A DNA stretch of 64,000 bases, taken from contig JAFGKW010000007.1 of the NCBI GenBank assembly GCA_016928355.1, positions 1 to 64,000 on the forward strand, written 5' to 3'. Made by a program: the position numbers and the translations under genes. This DNA comes from Methanomicrobiaceae archaeon. GTDB lineage: Archaea; Halobacteriota; Methanomicrobia; Methanomicrobiales; Methanomicrobiaceae. The notes below the pieces were generated by a model, which searched no databases, was not told where the DNA came from, and was given only the letters and a program-made list of their open reading frames with translations. Of the stretch, positions 25,101-32,882 are shown in pieces (position 1 is the first letter of the stretch; the number at the start of each line of letters is the position of its first letter).

Positions 25101-25868
25101 GGAGAAGGACATGTTGACGATCATGACGTCGATTATGGATTTCCCGTCCTTTATCAGGTGATTCTCGATAAATTTCCTGATGCCTGTTGCACCAGTGACC
25201 TCGTTGGGGCTTGTCACAAGGAAGAACGGCAGTGCATTCATCCCCTTCTCTTCAACCGCCTTTATCAACGCCTCGACAGGAAGAAGGTTCTTCCTGATGA
25301 AACCAAACTGGTGCACCTGAATACCTATTGTCGGCTTTTCAGGGTCAAGTCTCTTCATGTGGGAATCATAGTCGTATACCCCCCGCATTGACGGGTGGAA
25401 GAATCCCTCAGTCGGGGGATAGACAAGCGGGGGCACCTCCACATCCGCACCGGCTATCTCTTTGCAGGCCCAGAGAACCAGACTCTTTGTATTCACCTTT
25501 CCTCCAAGTTCAATGCACGCATGGAGAAAGTCGTAATCCCCGTCAGAATGCCTGAAAAGATCCCTGGTTTCCTTCATCTCCTCGCCGACAGAACTGCAGA
25601 CAAAAGTATCTGTATTGTTCTCCCGGGCCTTTTCAATCAGGCGGTCGAATTTTTTAAAGTATGTTGTACTACCATGATTGCTGACTAGTAAAAGATCGCA
25701 ATTCCTGACCTCCTCCAGAATTTCTACGAATTTCTTCTCCTCGGGATCAATCGTCTCGGTGGTTGACTGCACTACCTCTACGCGATACTCAGGATCATTA
25801 CACGATGCAGCTGCTTCCTTAACCCAGGGATTCTCTCCTGTTCCGGCACTTATATAGACTATCTTCAT
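22122..25868 (-). CDS. cobN: CobN/BchH-like chelatase large subunit
   Basis: A protein of about 1248 residues, the size of CobN/ChlH/BchH large subunits that bind the macrocycle and insert Co or Mg with help from ChlI/ChlD-type AAA+ subunits. Family signatures include VIHLGTHGTVEWLPGK in the middle and the C-terminal IVVWATDTMRTGGDDIAYILWLMGLRP...GLEVIPASELGRPRID region. Start set at the ATG at 25868 (MKIVYISAGTGENP). The frame is open to 25925, but those 19 residues are not family-like. Its likely AAA+ partners are encoded at 7169 and 8209. It is followed without a gap by exporter genes. Cobalt is the usual CobN metal, but the natural macrocycle here is uncertain. Confidence 0.9.
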   Translation of the reverse strand: MKIVYISAGTGENPWVKEAAASCNDPEYRVEVVQSTTETIDPEEKKFVEILEEVRNCDLLLVSNHGSTTYFKKFDRLIEKARENNTDTFVCSSVGEEMKETRDLFRHSDGDYDFLHACIELGGKVNTKSLVLWACKEIAGADVEVPPLVYPPTEGFFHPSMRGVYDYDSHMKRLDPEKPTIGIQVHQFGFIRKNLLPVEALIKAVEEKGMNALPFFLVTSPNEVTGATGIRKFIENHLIKDGKSIIDVMIVNMSFSQLSLSDPTDGTKTEPVYNFFNDLNVPLLQTITLYRSYEDWTDDAQGLSAMEIASGVIWPEFDGQIISIPLGTTGEYEGRRNVAIPIPGRPERIAGMVKRWSELKRAPVEDRKVVIFLYQYTEEMDALGDAGGLDTPQSVIEILHSLKDRGYFVEKIPETGNDLIYEMIEGLTNDTRWISKEQMKERAAGFVSTDLYREWFKKLPQKNQKKMIKDWGKAPGEVFEVEGELCIPGVVKGNIFIGIQPPRGYFDQIETMIHSTDLVMPHHYLAYYRWIKYVFGAHAVIHLGTHGTVEWLPGKGNAMSEECYPDIMMDDMPHLYPYIINDPGEGMEAKRRGWAVALDYNTPPMMRAQGYGELSDLDVILQDYLRARRGGEAKKAADLIGEAREIVIDKNLTNDLGLSEEPGCDEVAENAERLYDYICELRDTIIKDGLHIYGQPPAGSRFQEMVYALTRLENGKTPSLRESVAEAMSLSLRELLDDPSGFNQQKDQTNGALIDEIDAASSLLIEMMAECGYDREEALKIIRAEYGDGNQNLEACVVFICDEIVKNLNRTTDEITNMLKGLDAGYVEPGPSGDPTRGNAHLLPTGRNCYSIDPASVPTRAAWKTGKELADQMVERYIEEKGEYPQNVGIVVWATDTMRTGGDDIAYILWLMGLRPIWSSRGGAVTGLEVIPASELGRPRIDMSLRISGMFRDSFLNLVHMIDEGVEIIASLDESNDVNYLAAHLKEDLLEKIKEGLSGEEAREMALIRIFGDPPGEHGVGVCEVLHASAWEDRKDLADVYTNWGAHAYGRKFRGEKFPELFKKKMGTLDATVKNRVSREWDILETDDDYACLGGMNACVKVYGDKDPVSVIGDASDPKNIRTKLLDEEIRFIFRSRVLNPKWIEGLKPHGFRGVQDIVTTIEYTFGWDATSDAVDDWEYQAATEHFLFNEDNRQWIEENNPYALHAISGRLLEARDRGFWDADEETVQKLQQIYLESEEYLERTGDD

Positions 25869-25998
25869 CTTAAAATCCTCATTTTTACCCGGATAATAGC
25901 TCCTGAATAAAGAGTCAATCCCCACAAATAAATTAATTTTTATTTAACTTAAAAAAAATGAATATGTTGAAACGTGATTAATTCCAAATTTTTACATA
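25869..25998. promoter_or_regulatory. divergent promoter region, cobN-like and nucleotidase genes
   Basis: A 130-bp AT-rich interval between divergently transcribed genes. It contains TTTTATTTAACTTAAA (25938-25953), identical to the motif at 11189-11204 upstream of the CbiZ/nitrogenase-like operon. Confidence 0.4.
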
Positions 25999-27762
25999 AT
26001 GAAGAAGCATTCTGCCATCCACTGGACCATTGCAATAATTCTCATCATTCTGATAACAATCATATCATCAGCAATAGCCTACGCAGATACAGGGGAGCCG
26101 ATTAACGTAGAAATATTAGCTGTCAACGATTTCCACGGGCACATCTTCCCCGGACAGGAACTTAATGACAGGCCGGCAGGAAGTGCCCCCGTTCTTGCCT
26201 CATACCTTAAATCGGCCATGAAATCATCGGATGCCGACTATACGATAATCGCTCTTACCGGTGATACTATCGGTGCCTCCCCGGCAGAATCGGCACTCCT
26301 GCAGGATGAAGCCACCATCGAATTCTTCAATTTACTTGCAAATGACAGATGTGACCCGCTAAAAAGCGGTGAATGCACGGAATGCAACCTGATCTCGATC
26401 CCGGGCAATCATGAATTCAATGACGGAGTGGATGAGCTGATGCGTATTATATACGGGGGAAACATGGACACAACAATACCGCATACCATTGATCCATATC
26501 CCGGTTTCATGGGAGATCACATCTGTGCAAACGTGGTCTGGAAGGAGAACGATACACCCGTACTCCCGGCATACACGATCCGTGAGATAAACGGCGCAAA
26601 GGTTTCATTCATCGGCGTAGTTACCGTCGATACAACCATACTTGAACTCCCGCAGAACATAGAGGACGTCACATTCATCAACGAGAGCGAGGCGGTTAAC
26701 AGGTATGTTCCCGAACTGCAGGAGCAGGGCATTCACGCGATCGTGATTCTTCTTCACAAAGGCGGCAGTCAGGAGTCCTACGAAGGGCCTACACAACAGG
26801 GCTGCAATGTTTCAGGTCAGGTTACATCATTCGTTACAGAGCTTGACCCGGATGTGGATGTCGTTCTCGCCGCCCACAGCCACGGTTTCATAAATGCATA
26901 TCTCCCAAATTCAGGAGGCAATGACGTTCTTGTTGTGGAGGCATATTCCTACGGGAAGGCATATGCAGATGTGGATTTATTAATCGACCCGAAAAATAAC
27001 GAGATTATTGAAAAATCAGCCGTAATCGTCCCGGTCTATGTCGATCAATTCCCGGGAACAAGCCCTGACCCGTACGCAGAAGAGCTGCTTGCCGACGTGG
27101 AGGCAACAGTTTTAGAATTCCGCTCCGAGGTTATTGCGACCTCCGCAACTGATATTACAAGAACACCCGATGCAGCAGGCGAGTCAGCGCTCGGCAATCT
27201 CGTAGCCGATTCCCAGCGGGCTGTGATGGGCACCGACATTGCCCTTGTGACGTCCGGGCCTTTTGCAGGGTCAATCCAGGCGGATGTCCCTGCCGGAGAG
27301 ATCACATGGGGCGATCTTGAAGCAGTATTGCCACCGGACTCCTCTATTGCAGAACAATACGGCGGCTGGTACAGCCGGCCGCATGTTGCATCCCGCGAAG
27401 TCACCGGAGAGCAGATAAAAGATATTCTTGAACGCCAGTGGGAGGAGCCGTTGCCGGAGGAGACGCTTTCAGTCTCGGGAATCACGTATGCATGGGATTC
27501 CTCACGCCCAACAGGGAACAGGGTCACGGAGATCCTTGTAAACGGTGTTCCGCTTGATGAAAATGCAACATATACGGCAGCCATGAACTACTACATGGCC
27601 TACGGAAATGCTATGGGGGGAGGAGTAATGGCACCACCATGGGACTGGGGAGTCACAGTCAACGTCGGGCCGGGAGATCTCGATGCCCTTGCGGAGTATA
27701 TCCAGGGGCTGCCGGAGCCACTGGAGGTAATAGCTGATGAACGAATCACTCATATATACTGA
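25999..27762 (+). CDS. secreted 5'-nucleotidase/2',3'-cyclic phosphodiesterase-like protein
   Basis: A 587-residue UshA/CpdB-like protein. An N-terminal hydrophobic signal/anchor (about residues 8-29) is followed by a calcineurin-like metallophosphatase domain: NDFHGH, LTGDTIGAS, SIPGNHEFND, ILLHKGG and AAHSHGF. The C-terminal 5'-nucleotidase domain (about 370-587) has ESALGNLVADSQR. GNHEFN replaces the common GNHEFD. It probably hydrolyses nucleotides outside the membrane for phosphate or nucleoside salvage. No operon partner. Confidence 0.88.
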   Translation: MKKHSAIHWTIAIILIILITIISSAIAYADTGEPINVEILAVNDFHGHIFPGQELNDRPAGSAPVLASYLKSAMKSSDADYTIIALTGDTIGASPAESALLQDEATIEFFNLLANDRCDPLKSGECTECNLISIPGNHEFNDGVDELMRIIYGGNMDTTIPHTIDPYPGFMGDHICANVVWKENDTPVLPAYTIREINGAKVSFIGVVTVDTTILELPQNIEDVTFINESEAVNRYVPELQEQGIHAIVILLHKGGSQESYEGPTQQGCNVSGQVTSFVTELDPDVDVVLAAHSHGFINAYLPNSGGNDVLVVEAYSYGKAYADVDLLIDPKNNEIIEKSAVIVPVYVDQFPGTSPDPYAEELLADVEATVLEFRSEVIATSATDITRTPDAAGESALGNLVADSQRAVMGTDIALVTSGPFAGSIQADVPAGEITWGDLEAVLPPDSSIAEQYGGWYSRPHVASREVTGEQIKDILERQWEEPLPEETLSVSGITYAWDSSRPTGNRVTEILVNGVPLDENATYTAAMNYYMAYGNAMGGGVMAPPWDWGVTVNVGPGDLDALAEYIQGLPEPLEVIADERITHIY

Positions 27763-28055
27763 GGCTTAGGAGAGCCCGGAATCAATATAAATAACAGGAC
27801 TTTATTTTTTTGGGAGTATATAATCAAAATATCCCCGTTAATGGCCTTTTGGCGTTTCCTTTTTTTATTAGATTTTATTATATGCCAATACATATGCACA
27901 AATGTAAAATTGTTAATCACGGGTTCAGGCAGTATAGATAGTAAACCTGCATCATTATAAAAACCAATAGAAAATCAGCATGTATATCCATAATTAATGG
28001 AGTTTACATGTCAAAACAATAAAAAAAAGTATTGGAATTTCCTTATATCATAAAA
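27763..28055. terminator. T-rich intergenic stretch after the nucleotidase gene
   Basis: T-tracts at 27801-27811 and near 27860-27870 are plausible archaeal U-rich terminators for the nucleotidase gene. The rest of this 293-bp convergent gap is AT-rich and I see no gene in it. Confidence 0.45.
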
Positions 28056-28664
28056 TTATTTCAATAGCACCTTGCCACTGGATATCTTCTGACCGGAATT
28101 CGCATCGATGATTGAGTAATCATAAAGATCTCCTACCACTCCATAACCATAACCTGTATCAAAAGTCCATAATATATAATCAGTAACTCCGCTTATGTAG
28201 CAGTTATCAGCATAAAACATGAACTTATCACCACTGGAGACGGTTTTGTCACTTAATGTAGTATTTCCGATTTTCCAGAAATAGCCACCATCCGTGGTAC
28301 TGGCAGGCAGACAGGTAGAATCAGGGAGTTCGTCTACTGAGGAAACAATCATACTGACACCTGAATGCTCAAGCTGGATTTTAATTTCATCTAATGAAAA
28401 AGCTTCTCCTCCCTTGTGCTCGAATTCAATACCATGTACTGCACTAAAATCTGCGGGATAATTTGGACCCCATGTTGAAGTGTCTGTATCTTCTATTTGT
28501 CCGATTACAGCTTTAGCACTTATACTTGCCTGTGGAGCCTTTTGCTGTTCACCGGCCATCCCGCCGGCAAATGCAGACACGACCGCTGCAATAATAATAG
28601 TCACTACAAGCATCAGCATGACTCCCACTACTGGTGAAACTGCTTCACTTTTTATTCCTTTCAT
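28056..28664 (-). CDS. archaeal type IV pilin-like protein, second of pair
   Basis: A 202-residue protein with an archaeal pilin N-terminus (PF07790-like). A short charged leader (MKGIKSE) precedes AVSPVVGVMLMLVVTIIIAAVVSAFAGG, the hydrophobic helix that assembles the filament core, followed by an extracellular beta-rich domain. The leader would be cut by a prepilin peptidase before the helix. It overlaps the upstream pilin gene by 4 bp. Its first 30 residues nearly match the neighbour while the rest differs, indicating a duplicated assembly helix with diverged heads. Confidence 0.82.
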   Translation of the reverse strand: MKGIKSEAVSPVVGVMLMLVVTIIIAAVVSAFAGGMAGEQQKAPQASISAKAVIGQIEDTDTSTWGPNYPADFSAVHGIEFEHKGGEAFSLDEIKIQLEHSGVSMIVSSVDELPDSTCLPASTTDGGYFWKIGNTTLSDKTVSSGDKFMFYADNCYISGVTDYILWTFDTGYGYGVVGDLYDYSIIDANSGQKISSGKVLLK

Positions 28665-29281
28665 GTTACAATAACCTCCTCGTCATAGATATACCTGCCA
28701 CTGGGAACATGCAGTAATTTGATATCTACTATGCTGCCTTCCTTAAAGTCAGAGTCAAGACTATATCCCCAGTTATCGCTCATACCAAGTAACTGTGAAG
28801 TGCCGGGATCACCGCCGGTTGACATTTTGTCGCCAGGAACCCACGTATAATTTCCAAAGTGCTGTTGGGTCTGATATCCCCATCCTTTTGCCAGATTGCT
28901 GAGATACGGTACCCTTGAATTGTAGCCGAATCCTTCATAGGCAGTTCCGCCATAAAGATCAACATCGTCACTCGAAGCTAACTGTTCGTTCTTATAAGTA
29001 TGACCACTGCTGTTTGTGTAATAAGTAACTATTGAAAGATCTTTTGTAGGGATAGGATTACCGCTGAGAAGTTCAAATTCAATTTCAGTGGCACGATCGC
29101 CCATCCCGGTATCCTGATTATATTTAATGCATACATCAATCGCAGCATTAGGAGTCTTTTCCTGGTTGCCTGCCACCCCGCCGGCAAATGCAGACACGAC
29201 CGCTGCAATAATAATAGTCACGACCAGCATCAACATTACCCCCACAACCGGCGAGACCGCTTCTTCATTGTTTCTCATCAT
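28661..29281 (-). CDS. archaeal type IV pilin-like protein, first of pair
   Basis: A 206-residue pilin-like protein beginning MMRNNEEAVSPVVGVMLMLVVTIIIAAVVSAFAGGVAGNQ, then a Tyr/Gly/Ser-rich extracellular domain. Its ribosome-binding site is GGAG upstream of paired ATG codons; 29281 or 29278 could be used. The pair may form minor pilins or an adhesive filament. No pilus ATPase or membrane platform gene lies in the window, so assembly must rely on genes elsewhere. Confidence 0.82.
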   Translation of the reverse strand: MMRNNEEAVSPVVGVMLMLVVTIIIAAVVSAFAGGVAGNQEKTPNAAIDVCIKYNQDTGMGDRATEIEFELLSGNPIPTKDLSIVTYYTNSSGHTYKNEQLASSDDVDLYGGTAYEGFGYNSRVPYLSNLAKGWGYQTQQHFGNYTWVPGDKMSTGGDPGTSQLLGMSDNWGYSLDSDFKEGSIVDIKLLHVPSGRYIYDEEVIVT

Positions 29282-29317
29282 TTGTTCATCTCTCCTTCTC
29301 GTTCAACGTAAAACAAA

Positions 29318-29341
29318 TTATTTTGAGTTAAATCAAAATAA
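29318..29341. promoter_or_regulatory. perfect inverted repeat between pilin and btuF genes
   Basis: TTATTTTGA (29318-29326) and TCAAAATAA (29333-29341) form a perfect 9-bp inverted repeat around GTTAAA. It lies 37 bp upstream of the pilin operon start and about 95 bp from the divergent btuF-like gene, so it could be an operator for either. Confidence 0.45.
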
Positions 29342-29435
29342 CTGTACTAATTATTAAGAATAACATCCATATATATTTTTTCAAAATAAGTTTAGTTAAT
29401 AAAATTTAATTTTAACAGAGACCAATATTCATATA

Positions 29436-30341
29436 ATGATTTCAAGGGTTCCGCATTTTAGTTTTCCAATAATTTTTCTTCTTATAGTTGTATTGTTTTT
29501 TTCAGGATGTATAGAAGTTCCTGACAGCAATGCAGGAACAGGCAGCGCAGGAACGGGGGACAATCTTATAAGAGTGATCTCCCTCGCACCAAGCGAGACC
29601 GAAATATTCTACGCGATAAACACACCGGATTCAGGCGTAACACTTGTCGGAAGAACGGATTATGACGATTACCCCCCCGAAGCACTGACCGTCCCCTCTG
29701 TCGGCGGACCGAAGACATTAAGCGTCGAGTCAATCGTATCCAAAAATCCGGACCTTATTATAGCGACGACTCTTGCGCAGAAGACCGTTGTCGACAGTCT
29801 TTTAGAACTTGGGTGTCCTGTTCACACCTATACACTGGAATCTTTTGATGACGTATATTCGAATATCGAATCACTGGGAGTCCTCCTGGGGCTGGAGGAG
29901 AGCGCAGGGAAACTTGTTGACGAACTGAAGGCGAGGGAAATAAAGATAATAAACAGCCCGAAGGAAACACCTGCTCCCAGGACATGGTATGTTGTGAATG
30001 TGCAGCCGCTTTATGCTGCAGGCAACAATACCCTGCAGGGTGAGACGATTGAGAAAGCCGGGGGAGTGAATGTCTTTGCAGACATGGATGGATATTTCGC
30101 CGTTTCACACGAAGCTGTAATCGAGAGGGCACCTGAAGTCATCATCGTCCCCACCGGGCACGGCAGCAAGACTGTAAACTTTACCGAGCAGATCCTTTCA
30201 ATCCCTGAGTTCAGGGACCTTCCGGCAATAAAGAACGGCCGGGTCTACACAGTCGACAATGACATCGCATCAAGGCCGGGGCCGAGGATAATCGACGGTC
30301 TGGAGCTGTTTTATCAATGTATAAACGCAGGGATACTGTAA
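29436..30341 (+). CDS. btuF: ABC transporter substrate-binding lipoprotein, BtuF type
   Basis: A 301-residue binding protein of the cobalamin/heme/siderophore class. The signal peptide ends in the lipobox FFSGC (Cys26), so it is probably membrane-anchored. Core motifs RVISLAPSETEIFYAI, LVGRTDYDDYPPEA and VPSVGGPKTLSVESIVSKNPDLIIA closely resemble BtuF, making a corrinoid ligand likely. It is the first gene of the second importer in the window, overlapping the permease gene by 25 bp. Confidence 0.87.
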   Translation: MISRVPHFSFPIIFLLIVVLFFSGCIEVPDSNAGTGSAGTGDNLIRVISLAPSETEIFYAINTPDSGVTLVGRTDYDDYPPEALTVPSVGGPKTLSVESIVSKNPDLIIATTLAQKTVVDSLLELGCPVHTYTLESFDDVYSNIESLGVLLGLEESAGKLVDELKAREIKIINSPKETPAPRTWYVVNVQPLYAAGNNTLQGETIEKAGGVNVFADMDGYFAVSHEAVIERAPEVIIVPTGHGSKTVNFTEQILSIPEFRDLPAIKNGRVYTVDNDIASRPGPRIIDGLELFYQCINAGIL

Positions 30342-31339
30342 TAATCTCGGCAGGACTCTTCCTGCTCACGCTTATTGTAATGCTCTTCTCTGTCGGCATG
30401 GGAGAATCGAACATCGGGGCGGAAAAGGTAATCGCAATACTCACCGAACCCTTCACGCATCAGGCTCAATTCTGGACCGACGGCGAGGCAACGATCATAA
30501 GGGGGATCAGGCTGCCGAGGATAATTCTCGGGGCTCTGGTAGGAATCTGTCTTGCCATAAGCGGTGCCGCTCTCCAGAGCCTCTTCAGGAACCCGATGGC
30601 CGATCCTTTCATACTGGGAATATCCAACGGGGCGGCGCTCGGTGCAACGATAGTCTTCGTATATGGAGCCGCATGGGCTTTAAGCCTCTACACCCTTCCA
30701 ATCCTTTCATTCATATTCGGAATAATTACAATATTTCTGGTCTATAATGTTGGAAAGATAGGAAACAGGGTGCCGGTTAATACCCTCCTTCTCTCCGGAA
30801 TTGCGATCTCGGCATTCCTATCAGCCATAAATTCATTTATGATGTTCACCGGGGGCCAGAACTTCGAGCAGATCATGTTCTGGATGATGGGCGGACTTTC
30901 GGGAAGGGGATGGAACTATATCTGGATCATTCTTCCTTTTGCACTCATCGGAGTCATATCGATGATAACAATGGGACGCAGCATGAATGCGCTAATGTTC
31001 GGGGAAGAATCCGCTCAATACCTTGGAATTGAAGTTGAAAAACAAAAAAAAATCCTGCTTGTCCTGACTGCACTTCTGACGAGTGCGGCAGTGGCAGTAA
31101 GCGGAATAATCGGTTTCGTAGGTCTTATAATTCCCCATATTGTGAGACTCCTGGTCGGACCAGATCACAGGATACTGATACCGGTCTCAGTCTTTGCAGG
31201 TGCAATATTCCTTGTCCTTGCAGACACCTTTGCAAGAGTCGTCATGTCTCCTGCAGAACTTCCTCTTGGAATACTGACCGCCATGTGCGGTGCACCTTTC
31301 TTCCTGTATCTTCTCAGATCAAAGCGGGGTGAACTGTAA
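30317..31339 (+). CDS. btuC: ABC transporter permease, BtuC type
   Basis: A 340-residue FecCD/BtuC-family permease with about ten hydrophobic segments. Seen: RLPRIILGALVGICLAISGAALQSLFRNPMADPFILGISNGAALG and SGIIGFVGLIIPHIVRLLVGPDHR. It is paralogous to the permease at 13733. It starts inside the btuF-like gene and ends overlapping the ATPase start by one base, so all three are coupled. Confidence 0.93.
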   Translation: MYKRRDTVIISAGLFLLTLIVMLFSVGMGESNIGAEKVIAILTEPFTHQAQFWTDGEATIIRGIRLPRIILGALVGICLAISGAALQSLFRNPMADPFILGISNGAALGATIVFVYGAAWALSLYTLPILSFIFGIITIFLVYNVGKIGNRVPVNTLLLSGIAISAFLSAINSFMMFTGGQNFEQIMFWMMGGLSGRGWNYIWIILPFALIGVISMITMGRSMNALMFGEESAQYLGIEVEKQKKILLVLTALLTSAAVAVSGIIGFVGLIIPHIVRLLVGPDHRILIPVSVFAGAIFLVLADTFARVVMSPAELPLGILTAMCGAPFFLYLLRSKRGEL

Positions 31340-32574
31340 TGCCAATAGAGGTCAAAGGCATAAAATTCGGCTATCACGAATCACGGGAGGTTTTAAAGGA
31401 CATGAACTTCACCTGCCGTGACAACAGGATCACAGGTATTATCGGCCCGAACGGGTGCGGCAAGACAACTGCCATGAAGGTTATTGCCGGTTATCTCCAT
31501 CCCTCGGGAGGAACTGTGAAGTACAATGATACAGATATTGGAGAAGTTCCTCCTGTCGAGCTTGCAAAGATGCGTGCAGTTGTCGAGCAGCGGATATATA
31601 CTCCTTTTTCATTCCCGGTCTATGACTATGTAATGCTTGGCAGAAGCCCTTACCAGAAGAACTTCCAGCCGGATTCGAATGAAGATCATATGATTGTCAC
31701 TGAATCACTGAAAGATGCTGATGCACTTCAGTTCCAGGACAGAAAGATCAACGAGCTTTCCGGCGGTGAACTCCAGCGGGTAATGATTGCAAGGGCTCTT
31801 GCACAGGAACCCGGCTACCTCATGCTTGATGAGCCGACGTCGCACCTTGACATCAAACACCAGCTTGAGCTTATGGATCTGCTTTCAAATCTGACAAGGG
31901 AGAAATCCATAATCTGTATAATTCACGAGATCAACCAGGCCTCATCCTATTGTGATGATATAGTAATTACAAAAGACGGTTATGTGCTAAATCAAGGAAA
32001 ATCGAAGGAAGTTCTCTCTGCAGAGGCACTGGAGGACGTGTTCGGAGTCCTTGCGATGCAGTACCCGGGGCCGGACGGAAAGAGAATGCAGTTTGCCTTC
32101 TCCCTTCCGCCGGAGAGAAAGACGGAAGCCAGAAAAAGGGTTCATGTCATCAGCGGTGAAGGGATGGGGAGGCAGATCATTATGTCCCTTCACTCGGCAG
32201 GAGTAGAGGTCACCGCAGGAATCCTTAACCAGGGGGACCAGGACTATGAATCCGCGAAATCGATTGGAATAGATATCATCCATGCACCGCCTTTTTCAAA
32301 ATATTCCGATAGAGAAAATGTTGAATTAAGAAAGATGTGTGATCTTGCAGACACAATAGTGGTTGTTGCCACAAATGTCGGATATGGAAACCTTTCAAAC
32401 TTCGAAGTTGCTGCAGAATATCTCGATAGAAAAGAAGTCATATTTGTAAACCCTAATAAAAACCTCAAAAAACTTGACCTGACAAATGGCAGGGCAACGG
32501 AACTCTATAATCTCTTTCAGTCAAAGGCCAGAGTCGCTGAGAATACAGGAGAAGTCCTTGAAGAATTATTATAA
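31339..32574 (+). CDS. btuD: ABC transporter ATPase, BtuD type with C-terminal domain
   Basis: A 411-residue ATPase. Its nucleotide-binding domain occupies about residues 1-255: Walker A GPNGCGKTT, signature LSGGELQRVMIARAL, Walker B LMLDEPTSHLD, His in CIIHEINQ. A further 150-residue C-terminal domain (about 265-411) begins KRVHVISGEGMGRQIIMSLHSAGVEVTAGIL; such extensions occur in archaeal corrinoid importer ATPases and may be regulatory. With the preceding genes it forms a complete probable corrinoid importer. Confidence 0.9.
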   Translation: MPIEVKGIKFGYHESREVLKDMNFTCRDNRITGIIGPNGCGKTTAMKVIAGYLHPSGGTVKYNDTDIGEVPPVELAKMRAVVEQRIYTPFSFPVYDYVMLGRSPYQKNFQPDSNEDHMIVTESLKDADALQFQDRKINELSGGELQRVMIARALAQEPGYLMLDEPTSHLDIKHQLELMDLLSNLTREKSIICIIHEINQASSYCDDIVITKDGYVLNQGKSKEVLSAEALEDVFGVLAMQYPGPDGKRMQFAFSLPPERKTEARKRVHVISGEGMGRQIIMSLHSAGVEVTAGILNQGDQDYESAKSIGIDIIHAPPFSKYSDRENVELRKMCDLADTIVVVATNVGYGNLSNFEVAAEYLDRKEVIFVNPNKNLKKLDLTNGRATELYNLFQSKARVAENTGEVLEELL

Positions 32575-32576
32575 TC

Positions 32577-32614
32577 AGGATCTTTTCCTTTTCTGAAAGA
32601 TTTTTTTGATCCTA
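32577..32614 (+). terminator. terminator after btuD
   Basis: AGGATC (about 32577-32582) and GATCCT (about 32608-32613) form the base of a hairpin enclosing T-tracts, including TTTTTTT at 32601-32607, right after the btuD stop. Confidence 0.45.
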
Positions 32615-32616
32615 TT

Positions 32617-32867
32617 AGGGGGCATAAGCCCCTCCGGGGCAGCCCTGTGCGTAAGTTACTATGCAACTCACGCGAATGATGATAACCCGGCCTCCGGCCG
32701 AAAAAACATTACTTTTAGACCTGATAGGGTTTAGGAAAGTCAATTAAGGATTATTCTCCTTTTGATTCCAGAAGAAAAAATCCGGAAGCAAAAGAGGATG
32801 CTCGTCCATCCTCTTTGCGACCTATCGCAACGAGGGGGAGGGTTATAGGGAGAGGGATTCCCCCCTG
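32617..32867 (+). repeat. structured intergenic repeat element, copy 1
   Basis: This 308-bp gap between two convergent genes has no ORF of note but holds a series of hairpins. GGGGC-ATAA-GCCCC lies at 32619-32632. An imperfect stem spans 32649-32673. CGGCC-TCC-GGCCG lies at 32688-32700. AAAGAGGATG pairs with CATCCTCTTT (32791-32816), TTGCGA-CCTA-TCGCAA follows at 32815-32830, and then a G-run/C-run pair at about 32848-32866. The same layout recurs at 57946-58150 with compensatory changes in the stems. It could be a structured RNA, a 3'-end element or a small non-autonomous mobile repeat. Confidence 0.6.
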
Positions 32868-32882
32868 TCAAAATTATAAAAC

